A DNA stretch of 33,669 bases from an uncultured Coriobacteriales bacterium. Its GTDB lineage: Bacteria > Actinomycetota > Coriobacteriia > Coriobacteriales > UMGS124. Position 1 is the stretch's first letter. Each line of letters opens with the position of its first letter. The position numbers and the translations under genes are program-made. A model generated the notes under the pieces. It had not been told where the DNA came from, ran no database searches, and saw nothing but the letters and a program-made list of their open reading frames with translations. The DNA is taken from contig CABQHM010000038.1 in assembly GCA_902464015.1 (NCBI GenBank), positions 1-33,669 of the forward strand, written 5' to 3'. Positions 24,962-33,429 of this stretch are shown piece after piece.

Positions 24962-25441
24962 ATGGAAGTAGGCAAGGCAATCGTGCTTTCCCCCGAAGGC
25001 AAGCTCAAGCTTGAGGAGGAGCTTGCCTGGCGCGAGACCACCGAGCGCGAGCGCATCACCGAGGCCATCGCCGTGGCCCGCGACTTCGGCGACCTGTCCG
25101 AGAACTCTGAGTACGACGACGCCAAGGACGAGCAGGCTTCCAACGAGAACCGCATCCAGGTGCTCAAGCAGCAGCTCGCCAACTGCATCGTTGTCGCCGC
25201 TCCCACCAAGGGCGGCCGCATCACAATCGGCCATGTCGTGCACCTGCAGGACGCCGCCGGCAAGGAGCGCGTCTACACCCTCGTGGGCACTGCCGAGGCC
25301 AGCCCGCGCGAGGGCAAGATTTCCAACGAGTCGCCGCTGGGCAAGGCCCTGATGGACCACAAGGCCGGCGACACCGTGTCGTTCGTGAGCCCGGCCGGCA
25401 AGACGCTCGTCTACACCGTCACGGCTGTCGAGGCCCGCTAA
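24962..25441 (+). CDS. greA: Transcription elongation factor GreA
   Basis: GreA rescues backtracked RNA polymerase by stimulating transcript cleavage. The 159-residue product has the N-terminal coiled coil with the acidic tip motif DLSENSEYDDAKDEQ and a C-terminal FKBP-like domain (ISNESPLGKALMDHKAGDTV). Length and motifs are standard. A GGAGA sequence is just upstream of the ATG. Its stop overlaps the lysS start in TAATG, so the two are almost certainly co-translated. The greA-lysS order is common in Actinobacteria and Firmicutes. Confidence 0.95.
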   Translation: MEVGKAIVLSPEGKLKLEEELAWRETTERERITEAIAVARDFGDLSENSEYDDAKDEQASNENRIQVLKQQLANCIVVAAPTKGGRITIGHVVHLQDAAGKERVYTLVGTAEASPREGKISNESPLGKALMDHKAGDTVSFVSPAGKTLVYTVTAVEAR

Positions 25442-27408
25442 TGGCAGCCGATCAGACTCAGGGCGACGCCGTCCTGCTTGATGAGCGCAGCGTGCGCCTT
25501 GGTCGCCGCTCTGCTCTCATCGAGGCCGGCGTCAACCCGTATCCCGAGCACTGCGAGGTCAGCGACCATGTTGCCGGCCTGGTGGAGCGTTACGCCACCC
25601 TTGAGGACGGCGCCGACACCGCCGACGTCGTGAGCGTTGCCGGCCGCGTGCGTGCCAAGCGTGGCCAGGGCAAGGTCATCTTCATCGAGCTGCAGGATTC
25701 CACGGGCACCATCCAGCTGTTCTGCCGCATCAACGACCTGGGTGAGGAGGGTCTTGCCGCCGTCAAGGCCTTCGACCTGGGCGATATCGTCGAGGCCAAG
25801 GGCATTGTCGTGCGCACCCGCCGCGGCGAGCTCTCCATTGCGCCCACGGCTGTGCGCCTGCTCTCCAAGAGCGTGCGCCCCCTGCCCGAGAAGTTCCACG
25901 GCCTGTCCGACAAGGAGACGCGCTATCGCCAGCGCTACGTGGACCTCATCGTGAACGACGATGTGCGCGAGACCTTCCGCAAGCGTTCGCTCATCCTGTC
26001 GACGTTCCGCCGCTACATGGAGGCCGACGGCTACATGGAGGTGGAGACCCCGATTCTCCAGACCATCCAGGGTGGCGCCACCGCAAAGCCGTTCATCACG
26101 CACTTCAACGCGCTCAACCAGGAGTGCTACCTGCGCATTGCTACCGAGCTGCACCTCAAGCGCCTGCTTGTGGGCGGTTTCGAGGCCGTGTTCGAGGTAG
26201 GCCGCATCTTCCGCAACGAGGGCATGGACCTCACGCACAACCCCGAGTTCACCACCATGGAGGCCTACCGCGCCTACTCTGACCTCGAGGGCATGAAGAA
26301 GCTTGCCGAAGGCGTCATCAAGGCTGCGAACAAGGCCGTGGGCAACCCCGAGGTCATCGAGTACCAGGGCCAGACCATCGACCTGTCGGGCGAGTGGGCC
26401 TGCCGTCCCATGACCGACATCGTCTCCGACGTGCTTGGCTACAAGGTCACGCTCGACACGCCCGTCGAGGAGCTTGCCAGCGCTGCCTGCGCCAAGGGCA
26501 TCGAGGTCAAGCCCGAGTGGACTGCAGGCAAGATCATCGCCGAGATCTACGACGAGTTGGGCGAGGACACGATCGTGAACCCCACCTTCGTGTGCGACTA
26601 CCCCATCGAGGTCTCGCCTCTGGCCAAGCGCTTCGAGGAGGACCCGCGCCTCACGCACCGCTTCGAGCTCGTCATCGCCGGCCACGAGTACGCCAACGCG
26701 TTCTCCGAGCTCAACGACCCCGTCGACCAGGCCGAGCGCTTCCGCAAGCAGGTTGAGGAGAAGTTCGCCGGCGACGAGGAGGCCATGGAGTACGACGAGG
26801 ACTACGTGCGTGCCCTCGAGTACGGCATGCCCCCTGCAGGCGGCATCGGTATCGGCATCGACCGCGTGGTCATGCTGCTCACCAACTCCGCCTCCATCCG
26901 CGACGTGCTGCTGTTCCCGCACATGAAGCCCGAGGCCGGCACCAAGAGCGGTGCCGCTGCTGCCAAGGCCGCCGAGCAGGCTGCTGCGGCAAGCGCGCCT
27001 GTTGAGGAAGCTTGCGAGCCCATCGCCGCCGTAGAGCTGGAGAACATCCAGATCGAGCCGCTCTTCGAGGACTCCGTCGACTTTGAGACGTTCTCCAAGT
27101 CCGACTTCCGCGCCGTGAAGGTCAAGGCCTGCGCCGCGGTGCCCAAGTCCAAGAAGCTCCTGCAGTTCACACTTGACGACGGCACGGGCACCGACCGCAC
27201 CATCCTGTCGGGCATCCATGCCTACTACGAGCCCGAGCAGCTTGTGGGCAAGACCCTCGTGGCCATCACGAACCTGCCCCCGCGCAAGATGATGGGCATC
27301 GATTCGTGCGGCATGCTGCTTTCCGCCATCCATAAGGTGGACGACGAGGAGCGCCTCAACCTGCTGATGGTGAGCGACGCCATCCCCGCGGGTGCCAAGC
27401 TCTACTAG
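25441..27408 (+). CDS. lysS: Lysyl-tRNA synthetase fused to a C-terminal tRNA-binding domain
   Basis: LysRS charges tRNA-Lys. Residues 1-500 are a class II enzyme: OB-fold anticodon-binding domain, FRNEGMDLTHNPEFTTMEAY near 257-276 (motif 2) and GGIGIGIDR near 467-475 (motif 3). An Ala-rich linker (about 503-535) leads to residues 546-655, a Trbp111/EMAPII-type domain with FSKSDFRAVKV, LLQFTLDDGTG, the GIHAYYEPEQLVGK loop and LPPRKMMGIDSCGMLLSA. This domain normally ends many bacterial MetRS proteins, and the metG in this window lacks it. It would add general tRNA affinity. The frame is continuous, and the ATG overlaps the greA stop. Confidence 0.95.
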   Translation: MAADQTQGDAVLLDERSVRLGRRSALIEAGVNPYPEHCEVSDHVAGLVERYATLEDGADTADVVSVAGRVRAKRGQGKVIFIELQDSTGTIQLFCRINDLGEEGLAAVKAFDLGDIVEAKGIVVRTRRGELSIAPTAVRLLSKSVRPLPEKFHGLSDKETRYRQRYVDLIVNDDVRETFRKRSLILSTFRRYMEADGYMEVETPILQTIQGGATAKPFITHFNALNQECYLRIATELHLKRLLVGGFEAVFEVGRIFRNEGMDLTHNPEFTTMEAYRAYSDLEGMKKLAEGVIKAANKAVGNPEVIEYQGQTIDLSGEWACRPMTDIVSDVLGYKVTLDTPVEELASAACAKGIEVKPEWTAGKIIAEIYDELGEDTIVNPTFVCDYPIEVSPLAKRFEEDPRLTHRFELVIAGHEYANAFSELNDPVDQAERFRKQVEEKFAGDEEAMEYDEDYVRALEYGMPPAGGIGIGIDRVVMLLTNSASIRDVLLFPHMKPEAGTKSGAAAAKAAEQAAAASAPVEEACEPIAAVELENIQIEPLFEDSVDFETFSKSDFRAVKVKACAAVPKSKKLLQFTLDDGTGTDRTILSGIHAYYEPEQLVGKTLVAITNLPPRKMMGIDSCGMLLSAIHKVDDEERLNLLMVSDAIPAGAKLY

Positions 27409-27452
27409 AACTTAAGCGTACGGGTGCGGCGCAAAATGGGTACGCTGCACCT

Positions 27453-27488
27453 CGGGCCCGTGGGCGCAAGACCTGCGGGCCCGTTTCA
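27453..27488 (+). terminator. Rho-independent terminator after lysS
   Basis: CGGGCCCG (27453-27460) pairs with CGGGCCCG (27476-27483), followed by TTTCAT. Confidence 0.75.
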
Positions 27489-27528
27489 TATTGGGACATA
27501 GGGCTGCTAAGAGGGAAAGGCACACAGA

Positions 27529-28818
27529 ATGGCAGACTTCCTTGACGAACTCATAGGCCTGCAAAAGGAGTTCCAGGCCATCACGGGCGAGATTTCTGAC
27601 GAGACCGCCTTTGTGCGCGGAGCCACCACGGAGGAGAGCGCTGAGCCCGTATGGACGCCGTCGGATTACAAGGTCGTCCCCAAGGGTAACTCCGCCATGT
27701 GCGTGCGTTGCAAGAAGGAGGACGCCAGCTGCGACCTGTGCCTGCAGGTTTGCCCGACTGACTCCATCTTCTTCGATGACGACGGCGCGCTTGAGATCAA
27801 GAGCGACTGCCGCAAGTGCGGCCTGTGCGTGGCTGCCTGCCCCACCGACGCCCTCGTGTCGAGCATGCACGCCCCTAAGATGCTCTACGACAAGATTTGC
27901 AAGGCTGCCGAGGCCAACGAGATGGTTTACGTCACCTGCACGCGCGCCCTGGGCCACGTGCCCGAGGCCGCCCAGGTAGTCTTGCCCTGCGTGGGCGACG
28001 TCTCGGCCGAGGTGTGGTACTCGATTCTGTGCGAGTATGGCAACGTCGGCATCTACCTGCCGCGCGGCATCTGCGACAAGTGCCGCACCACCACCGGCGA
28101 GGAGTGCTACACCGACGCCATCACGTTGGGCGAGCAGTGGAGCGGCGAGACCGTCGACCTTGTGGAACGCGAGCGCGACATGGTGCTCGAGGTCGACCAT
28201 CAGGCCGAGCGCAAGGCCTTTGTCAACGGCTCCCTCAAGTCGCTTGGCATGACGGCCTCGAAGGTGAACCCCCTCACCGCCAAGCTCGCCCGTGGTGCCG
28301 AGAAGCTCGCCAAGCATTCCAAGCAGATTACCGAGCTGCAGAAGTCGCTCGACCGTCTGACTGGCGCGCAGAACACCGAGAACAAGAAGCGCGTGCTCAC
28401 CAACACCCGCCAGCTCATGCTCGTGGCTCTTGCCAATCATCCCAAAACGGCAGGCAACATCGTGCTCGACGCCCCCCGGTCCACTGACAAGTGCGACGGC
28501 TGCGGCGAGTGTGCCGACGCATGTCCCATGAACGCGATCGACATCGTGGGGGGCAAGATTTCGGTACTCACCACGCACTGTGTGGCATGCGCCCTGTGTT
28601 CGGACATCTGTCCTCTCGACGCCATCGAGTTTATCGAAGTTGACGGCAACCGCCTCATCGTCGACGACCCCGAGACTAAGAAAAAGGTCGAGGAAGACGA
28701 GAGGCAGCGCCAGAAGGAAGCCGAGAACCGCGAGAAGGCCAAGAAGTACGGCCAGAAGATGATCGACATGCTGGAGAAGGAAGCCGACGAGGCCGAGGCC
28801 CGCGGAGAGAAGCTCTAG
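27529..28818 (+). CDS. Cytosolic polyferredoxin with four Fe-S cluster motifs
   Basis: A 429-residue soluble protein with no signal peptide. N-terminal cysteines are C58, C61, C68, C71, C75 and C94, C97, C100, C104. The C-terminal pair of clusters uses C322, C325, C328, C332 and C351, C354, C357, C361, each ending in CP. The middle region (about 130-200) has several more Cys, including ICDKC and EECY, and resembles parts of hydrogenase- or heterodisulfide-reductase-linked iron-sulfur proteins, but I cannot name it. The C-terminus is a charged helix. GAGGGAAAGG is eight bases before the ATG. The next gene is a membrane-anchored multiheme cytochrome, so a role as its electron donor is inferred. 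Confidence 0.85.
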   Translation: MADFLDELIGLQKEFQAITGEISDETAFVRGATTEESAEPVWTPSDYKVVPKGNSAMCVRCKKEDASCDLCLQVCPTDSIFFDDDGALEIKSDCRKCGLCVAACPTDALVSSMHAPKMLYDKICKAAEANEMVYVTCTRALGHVPEAAQVVLPCVGDVSAEVWYSILCEYGNVGIYLPRGICDKCRTTTGEECYTDAITLGEQWSGETVDLVERERDMVLEVDHQAERKAFVNGSLKSLGMTASKVNPLTAKLARGAEKLAKHSKQITELQKSLDRLTGAQNTENKKRVLTNTRQLMLVALANHPKTAGNIVLDAPRSTDKCDGCGECADACPMNAIDIVGGKISVLTTHCVACALCSDICPLDAIEFIEVDGNRLIVDDPETKKKVEEDERQRQKEAENREKAKKYGQKMIDMLEKEADEAEARGEKL

Positions 28819-28872
28819 CGTTGCTTTGCCGGCGTCGCCCAGGGCACCCCGATGTCACGGCGTGAGAGGGTC

Positions 28873-28900
28873 TCGACAGAAACCATCCGTCCTCTATAAT
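28873..28900 (+). promoter_or_regulatory. Promoter P1 upstream of the multiheme cytochrome
   Basis: TCGACA (28873-28878) and a perfect TATAAT (28895-28900) are separated by 16 bases. The start of transcription would fall inside the inverted repeat at 28898-28921. Confidence 0.75.
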
Positions 28901-28921
28901 TGTTGTCGAATGGCAACAATT
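28898..28921. promoter_or_regulatory. Inverted repeat, likely operator, overlapping P1
   Basis: AATTGTTG (28898-28905) and CAACAATT (28914-28921) are separated by eight bases. The repeat begins inside the -10 box of P1 and covers its start point. A third half copy, ATTGTTGCC, identical to the reverse complement of GGCAACAAT (28912-28920), lies at 28972-28980 and overlaps the -35 of P2. A repressor or redox regulator binding both promoters would fit. Confidence 0.6.
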
Positions 28922-28975
28922 TGTGGCGGTTAGGCAGAATTCGGCGGCTTGAGCCCAGTTCCGCGCATTTGATTG

Positions 28976-29004
28976 TTGCCCGACCTCGCGGCTAAAACTA
29001 TCAT
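28976..29004 (+). promoter_or_regulatory. Possible promoter P2 of the multiheme cytochrome
   Basis: TTGCCC (28976-28981) and TATCAT (28999-29004) are 17 bases apart. The -35 overlaps a copy of the ATTGTTGCC half site. Confidence 0.5.
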
Positions 29005-29066
29005 CAGTTAGGTTAGGTAAGGGACGCGGGCAGACTGGCCCGTGCCAGGAAGAGGAGGAGTTACCC

Positions 29067-30308
29067 ATGTCCGAAGAGGAGAAGGTGACGACGGAGTCTG
29101 AGACGATGAAGAAGACCAAGGCCCCTAAGACCAAGGTTTGGCCCATCGTTCTTTCCGTGATTTTCATTGCCGTCATCGCGTTTTTCACGGCGTTCCTGCA
29201 TTGGCACGAGGAGCCGAGCTTCTGCAGCGCCATCTGCCACAACAACATGACGAAGTACGTCGACGGCTACTACAGCGAGGATGACGCCCTGCTCGTCTCC
29301 AAGCACGCTGAGGCCGACGTCACCTGCCTTGGCTGCCACTGGAGCCAGGCTAAGATGATGGACCTCGTGCATGAGGTCGTCCTCTACGTCAGCGATTCCT
29401 ACACTGACCCGCTGACCGACCACAAGGAGTTCGTCAACGACGAGTTCTGCGGTTCTTGCCACGACGGCAACCTTGATGAGTTCAACCATGCTCCCACCAA
29501 GGAAGAGTCCACCAAGGATCAGGTCATCGATCCCCACAACATGCCCGCCATCGACGCCCATGCTGGTCTGAACATCACCTGCGGCGACTGCCACAGCGTG
29601 CACAAGACCTCTACCATGGTGTGCGCCGAGTGCCACGACGGCATGGTTGAGGTTCCCGAGGGTTGGACCACCCCTGAGGTCAAGGTCAACGCTATGGCCG
29701 ACCACATGAACGCCGTTCCCTCTGACAAGTGCGCTTCTTGCCACGACGGCACCAAGGTTCGCGAGCTCGACATGGCCGGCGTTGAGGCTAAGTACACCTG
29801 GAACGACCAGCCCTTCAACTTCCACTCCATGTCTGACGAGATGAAGACCGCTCACGAGGGCTTCATCGAGGACTTCAGCTGCCAGACCTGCCACGCTGAG
29901 AAGTCTGTTGCTGCTTGCGCCACCTGCCACGCCGGCGTCTTCACCGAGGAGAACCTCCCCGAGGGTTGGACCGCCGAGGCCGCCGAGGAGCCCGCTGCTG
30001 ACTCCGCCAGCACCGAAGCCGCCGCTTCCGACGCCACCTACACCGACGGCGAGTACACCGCCGCTGGCAAGGGCATTGGCGGCGACGTCCCTGTGACCGT
30101 CACCGTCAAGGACGGCAAGGTCGCTGAGGTCACCGTTGGTGACAACTCCGAGACCCAGGGCATTGGTAGCAACGCCATCGAGCAGCTCTCCGAGGCCATT
30201 GTGGCCGCCAACGGCACTGCTGGTGTCGACGCTGTCTCCGGTGCTACCGTCACCTCTAAGGCCATCTTCTCGGCCGTTGACGAGGCTCTCGCTCAGGCTC
30301 AGGCCTAA
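29067..30308 (+). CDS. Membrane-anchored multiheme c-type cytochrome with C-terminal FMN-binding domain
   Basis: The 413-residue product has a cytoplasmic start, one membrane helix (about 24-44) and a long outer domain. Heme motifs are one CSAICH at 53-58 (a C-x3-C-H form) and seven C-x2-C-H sites starting at C87, C128, C172, C186, C222, C272 and C284, for up to eight hemes. After an Ala/Glu-rich linker, residues 325-413 match the FMN_bind domain, with D388-A-V-S-G-A-T394 as the covalent FMN site (consensus Dxx[ST]GAT); an ApbE flavin transferase elsewhere would be needed. It should move electrons from a membrane or cytosolic donor to an outer acceptor. AGGAGGAG precedes the ATG. Heme attachment genes are not in the window. 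The substrate is unknown. Confidence 0.92.
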   Translation: MSEEEKVTTESETMKKTKAPKTKVWPIVLSVIFIAVIAFFTAFLHWHEEPSFCSAICHNNMTKYVDGYYSEDDALLVSKHAEADVTCLGCHWSQAKMMDLVHEVVLYVSDSYTDPLTDHKEFVNDEFCGSCHDGNLDEFNHAPTKEESTKDQVIDPHNMPAIDAHAGLNITCGDCHSVHKTSTMVCAECHDGMVEVPEGWTTPEVKVNAMADHMNAVPSDKCASCHDGTKVRELDMAGVEAKYTWNDQPFNFHSMSDEMKTAHEGFIEDFSCQTCHAEKSVAACATCHAGVFTEENLPEGWTAEAAEEPAADSASTEAAASDATYTDGEYTAAGKGIGGDVPVTVTVKDGKVAEVTVGDNSETQGIGSNAIEQLSEAIVAANGTAGVDAVSGATVTSKAIFSAVDEALAQAQA

Positions 30309-30342
30309 GCGCGGAATCAAGCACCAGGCAAGTGATTCTATG

Positions 30343-30369
30343 GGCCGCCCTCAGGGGCGGCCTTTTTTT
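30343..30369 (+). terminator. Rho-independent terminator of the cytochrome gene
   Basis: GGCCGCCC (30343-30350) pairs with GGGCGGCC (30355-30362) and is followed by seven T. Confidence 0.92.
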
Positions 30370-30382
30370 GTTCTCTACGACC

Positions 30383-30388
30383 TATAAT
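30383..30388 (+). promoter_or_regulatory. Candidate -10 box of ychF
   Basis: A perfect TATAAT 63 bases before the ychF ATG. No clear -35 is seen at the expected distance, so the promoter is only partly supported. Confidence 0.45.
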
Positions 30389-30450
30389 TTCCTTCCGATT
30401 GATTTTGCATCTGCCCGTATCGAAGTGCGTTTGCGACTGCAAGGAGTGAC

Positions 30451-31515
30451 ATGGCCCTCTCCATCGGCATTGTCGGCCTGCCCAACGTGGGCAAGTCGAC
30501 GCTCTTCAACTCGCTCACCAAGCAGAACATCTTGGCGGCGAACTATCCCTTTGCGACCATCGAGCCCAACCAGGGTATCGTGCCTGTGCCTGACGAGCGA
30601 CTCCAGAAGCTCGCCGACATTGTGCACCCTGGCCGCATCGTGCCCGCCACCGTCGAGTTTGTTGACATCGCCGGTCTGGTGAAGGGCGCCAGCCAGGGCG
30701 AGGGCTTGGGCAACCAGTTCCTCGCAAACATCCGTGAGTGCGACGCCATCTGCGAGGTCGTGCGCTATTTCGAGGATCCCGACATTGTTCGCTCCGACTG
30801 CTGTACCAGCCCTGAGAGCGACTTCGACATCATTCGCACCGAGCTTGTCCTGGCTGACCTTGCCACGGTCGAGAAGGCTCTGCCCCGTCTTGAGAAGGAT
30901 GCAAAGCGCGATAAGGAGCTTTCTGCCAAGTATGAGACCGTGAAGCGCGTTGCTGCCTGGATGAACGAGGGCAACCCCGCCCGCTCCATGGAGATGGACG
31001 ACGAAGAGCGTGCCCATCTCTACGACCTGCACCTCATGACCATGAAGCCCATCATGGTGCTTGCCAACGTCGACGAGGACCAGGTTACGGCTGATCTTCC
31101 CGAGATCGGTGGCATCAAGCCGCTTCCTCTGTGCGCCAAGATCGAGAGCGAGCTCGCCGAGCTCGATGAGGAAGACGCAGCCATGTACCTGGCTGACCTT
31201 GGTCTGAAAGAGTCCGGTCTCAGCCGCCTTGCCAAGGCTGCCTATAACCTGCTGGGTCTGCAGTCCTTCTTCACGGCCGGCGAGATGGAGGTCAAGGCTT
31301 GGACCATCCATATTGGTGACACTGCCCCCCAGGCTGCAGGCGTCATTCACTCCGACTTCGAGCGCGGTTTCATCCGTGCTGAGACCATTGCTTACGACGA
31401 CTATGTTGAGCTTGGCGGTGAGGTTGGCGCCAAGGCTGCCGGCAAGCTGCGTGTCGAAGGTAAGGATTATGTGGTGCAGGACGGCGACGTCATGCACTTC
31501 CGCTTCAACGTTTAA
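30451..31515 (+). CDS. ychF: Redox-regulated ATPase YchF (Obg family)
   Basis: YchF is a conserved P-loop NTPase of the Obg-HflX class that binds ribosomes and prefers ATP. The 354-residue product has GLPNVGKST at 8-16, the NYPFATIEPNQGIV switch segment, FVDIAGLVKGASQGEGLGN, the guanine/adenine-recognition region LANVDED, and a C-terminal TGS domain (GETIAYDD-like AETIAYDDYVELGG and QDGDVMHFRFNV). AAGGAG is four bases before the ATG. It stands alone between a terminator and guaA. Confidence 0.95.
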   Translation: MALSIGIVGLPNVGKSTLFNSLTKQNILAANYPFATIEPNQGIVPVPDERLQKLADIVHPGRIVPATVEFVDIAGLVKGASQGEGLGNQFLANIRECDAICEVVRYFEDPDIVRSDCCTSPESDFDIIRTELVLADLATVEKALPRLEKDAKRDKELSAKYETVKRVAAWMNEGNPARSMEMDDEERAHLYDLHLMTMKPIMVLANVDEDQVTADLPEIGGIKPLPLCAKIESELAELDEEDAAMYLADLGLKESGLSRLAKAAYNLLGLQSFFTAGEMEVKAWTIHIGDTAPQAAGVIHSDFERGFIRAETIAYDDYVELGGEVGAKAAGKLRVEGKDYVVQDGDVMHFRFNV

Positions 31516-31625
31516 ATTTTGCAACTGTTTTTTTGACTGTGCTTGATTGATGTTGACATCCCGGCGCGCAACGTCGCGTGTCGGGATGCCATAATCGAAT
31601 GTCTGTTAAAACGGTTGCAATTTTA
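31513..31625. repeat. Inverted repeat and hairpin between ychF and guaA
   Basis: TTTTGCAACTGTTT at 31517-31530 and AACGGTTGCAATTTT at 31610-31624 form an imperfect inverted repeat (TTGCAACxGTT) about 80 bases apart. Between them CATCCCG (31557-31563) pairs with CGGGATG (31582-31588), with an inner CGCG/CGCG. CATAAT at 31590-31595 might be a -10. The elements may end ychF, regulate guaA, or both. Confidence 0.4.
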
Positions 31626-31679
31626 TTTGAGTTCGAAAGCGCGAGTATCTGTTTTTGTAGAAGTAGGGAGCACAAACCG

Positions 31680-33275
31680 ATGGCGACCACCGACCAGGTA
31701 GTTTACGTTCTTGACTTTGGTGCGCAATACGGCCAGCTCATCGCCCGCCGTGTGCGTGACCTCCATGTCTATTCCGAGATCGTCCCGTGCGATATCTCCG
31801 CAGCCGAGCTTGCTGACATGCGCCCCGCTGCCCTCATCCTGTCGGGTGGCCCCGCCAGCGTGTATGCCGAGGACGCCCCCAAGGTCGATCCTGCCATCTT
31901 TGAGCTCGGTGTTCCCATTCTTGGTTTCTGCTATGGTCATCAGATTACGGCCGTCACGCTTGGCGGCACCGTCGGCCATTCCGAGGTGGGCGAGTACGGT
32001 CATGCCGATCTGCACCGCAAGGGCGCCTCGCAGCTCTTCGACGGCACGCCCGAGGAGCAGAGCGTGTGGATGAGCCACCGCGATGCCGTGTCCGTGGTGC
32101 CCGAGGGCTTCACTGTTACCGCTTCCACCGACGTGTGCCCTGTGGCCGCGATGGAGTGCGCGAGCAAGCGCATCTATACCACGCAGTTCCATCCTGAGGT
32201 GCGCCACACCCCGCATGGCAAGGAGCTGCTCTCCAACTTCCTCTTCAACATCGCTGGCCTTGAGCCTACGTGGACCATGGACAATATCGTTGAGCAGAAG
32301 GTTGCCGAGATTCGCGAGCAGGTTGGCGATGCCCGCGTCATCTTGGGTCTGTCGGGCGGTGTTGACTCCTCCGTGGTCGCAGCTCTGTGCGCCCGCGCCA
32401 TCGGCAAGCAGCTTACGTGCGTCTTTGTGAATCATGGCCTTCTGCGCAAGGGTGAGCCCGAGCAGGTCGAGGAAGTCTTCACCAAGCAGTTCGACGTCGA
32501 CTTCGTGCACGTGCATGCCGAGGAGCGCTATCTCAAGCTTCTCGAGGGCGTGAGTGATCCCGAGCAGAAGCGCCACATCATCGGCACCCAGTTCTGGAAC
32601 GAGTTCTTCACCGTGGCGCAGGACATCGCCGAGGACGGCCGTCCCGTGCAGTTCATGGCGCAGGGTACCATCTATCCCGACATCATCGAGAGCGGTGCGC
32701 GCAAGACGGGCGGCAAGACTGCTACCATCAAGAGCCACCACAACCTCATCCCGTTCCCCGAGGGCGTGCACTTCGACCTGATTGAGCCGCTCGATCACTT
32801 CTTCAAGGACGAGGTGCGCGAGCTCGGTCTTGCCCTCGGCCTTCCCGATCACATCGTCTACCGCCAGCCGTTCCCCGGCCCTGGCCTGGCCATCCGCATC
32901 ATCGGCTCCATCGATGCTGAGAAGCTCGAGATTCTTAAGAACGCCGACGCTATCGTGCGTGAGGAGCTCGACGCCTACAACGAGCGCCTTTTCCAGGAGA
33001 CGGGCGAGCGCAATTCCGAGCACAGCTGCTGGCAGTACTTTGCGGTGCTGCCCGACATCAAGAGCGTGGGTGTCATGGGTGATGAACGCACCTACCAGCG
33101 CCCCATCATCCTGCGCGCCGTTGAGAGCTCCGACGCCATGACCGCCGACTGGGCCAAGCTGCCCTACGACGTGCTGGCCAAGGTCTCCGGCCGTATCGTA
33201 GCCGAGGTCCCCGGTGCCAACCGCGTCTGCTATGACATCACGAGCAAGCCCCCGGCAACGATTGAGTGGGAATAG
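31680..33275 (+). CDS. guaA: GMP synthase (glutamine-hydrolysing)
   Basis: GuaA converts XMP to GMP with glutamine and ATP. The 531-residue product has an N-terminal class I amidotransferase domain with nucleophile C84 in GFCYGHQ and QFHPEV, the PP-loop GLSGGVDSS near 223-231, and the C-terminal dimerisation domain ending KPPATIEWE. The ATG at 31680 follows GGGAG by about nine bases and begins at the usual N-terminus; in-frame ATGs upstream would add an unrelated segment. No other pur or gua genes are adjacent. Confidence 0.96.
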   Translation: MATTDQVVYVLDFGAQYGQLIARRVRDLHVYSEIVPCDISAAELADMRPAALILSGGPASVYAEDAPKVDPAIFELGVPILGFCYGHQITAVTLGGTVGHSEVGEYGHADLHRKGASQLFDGTPEEQSVWMSHRDAVSVVPEGFTVTASTDVCPVAAMECASKRIYTTQFHPEVRHTPHGKELLSNFLFNIAGLEPTWTMDNIVEQKVAEIREQVGDARVILGLSGGVDSSVVAALCARAIGKQLTCVFVNHGLLRKGEPEQVEEVFTKQFDVDFVHVHAEERYLKLLEGVSDPEQKRHIIGTQFWNEFFTVAQDIAEDGRPVQFMAQGTIYPDIIESGARKTGGKTATIKSHHNLIPFPEGVHFDLIEPLDHFFKDEVRELGLALGLPDHIVYRQPFPGPGLAIRIIGSIDAEKLEILKNADAIVREELDAYNERLFQETGERNSEHSCWQYFAVLPDIKSVGVMGDERTYQRPIILRAVESSDAMTADWAKLPYDVLAKVSGRIVAEVPGANRVCYDITSKPPATIEWE

Positions 33276-33309
33276 AACAAACGTTCGATAAAATAATACA
33301 GTATCAGAT

Positions 33310-33343
33310 AGCGGGCACGGTTTCAATCGAATCCGTGCCCGCT
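33310..33343 (+). terminator. Strong hairpin after guaA
   Basis: AGCGGGCACGG (33310-33320) pairs perfectly with CCGTGCCCGCT (33333-33343). No T-run follows, so it may be a weak terminator or an mRNA end stabiliser serving guaA and the convergent gene. Confidence 0.6.
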
Positions 33344-33429
33344 GCTGTATGCGTGTCCTTGCACGCCCAATATGCGCCGTAAAAGCCGTCTTCTTCGACG
33401 TCAAAGTGAATGCGCTTCGTTTTTGCCTC

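Noticed and set aside
31553..31595. TTGACA (31553) and CATAAT (31590) as a guaA promoter
   Set aside because: The spacing is 31 bases, too long for a normal promoter; the TTGACA also overlaps the hairpin arm.
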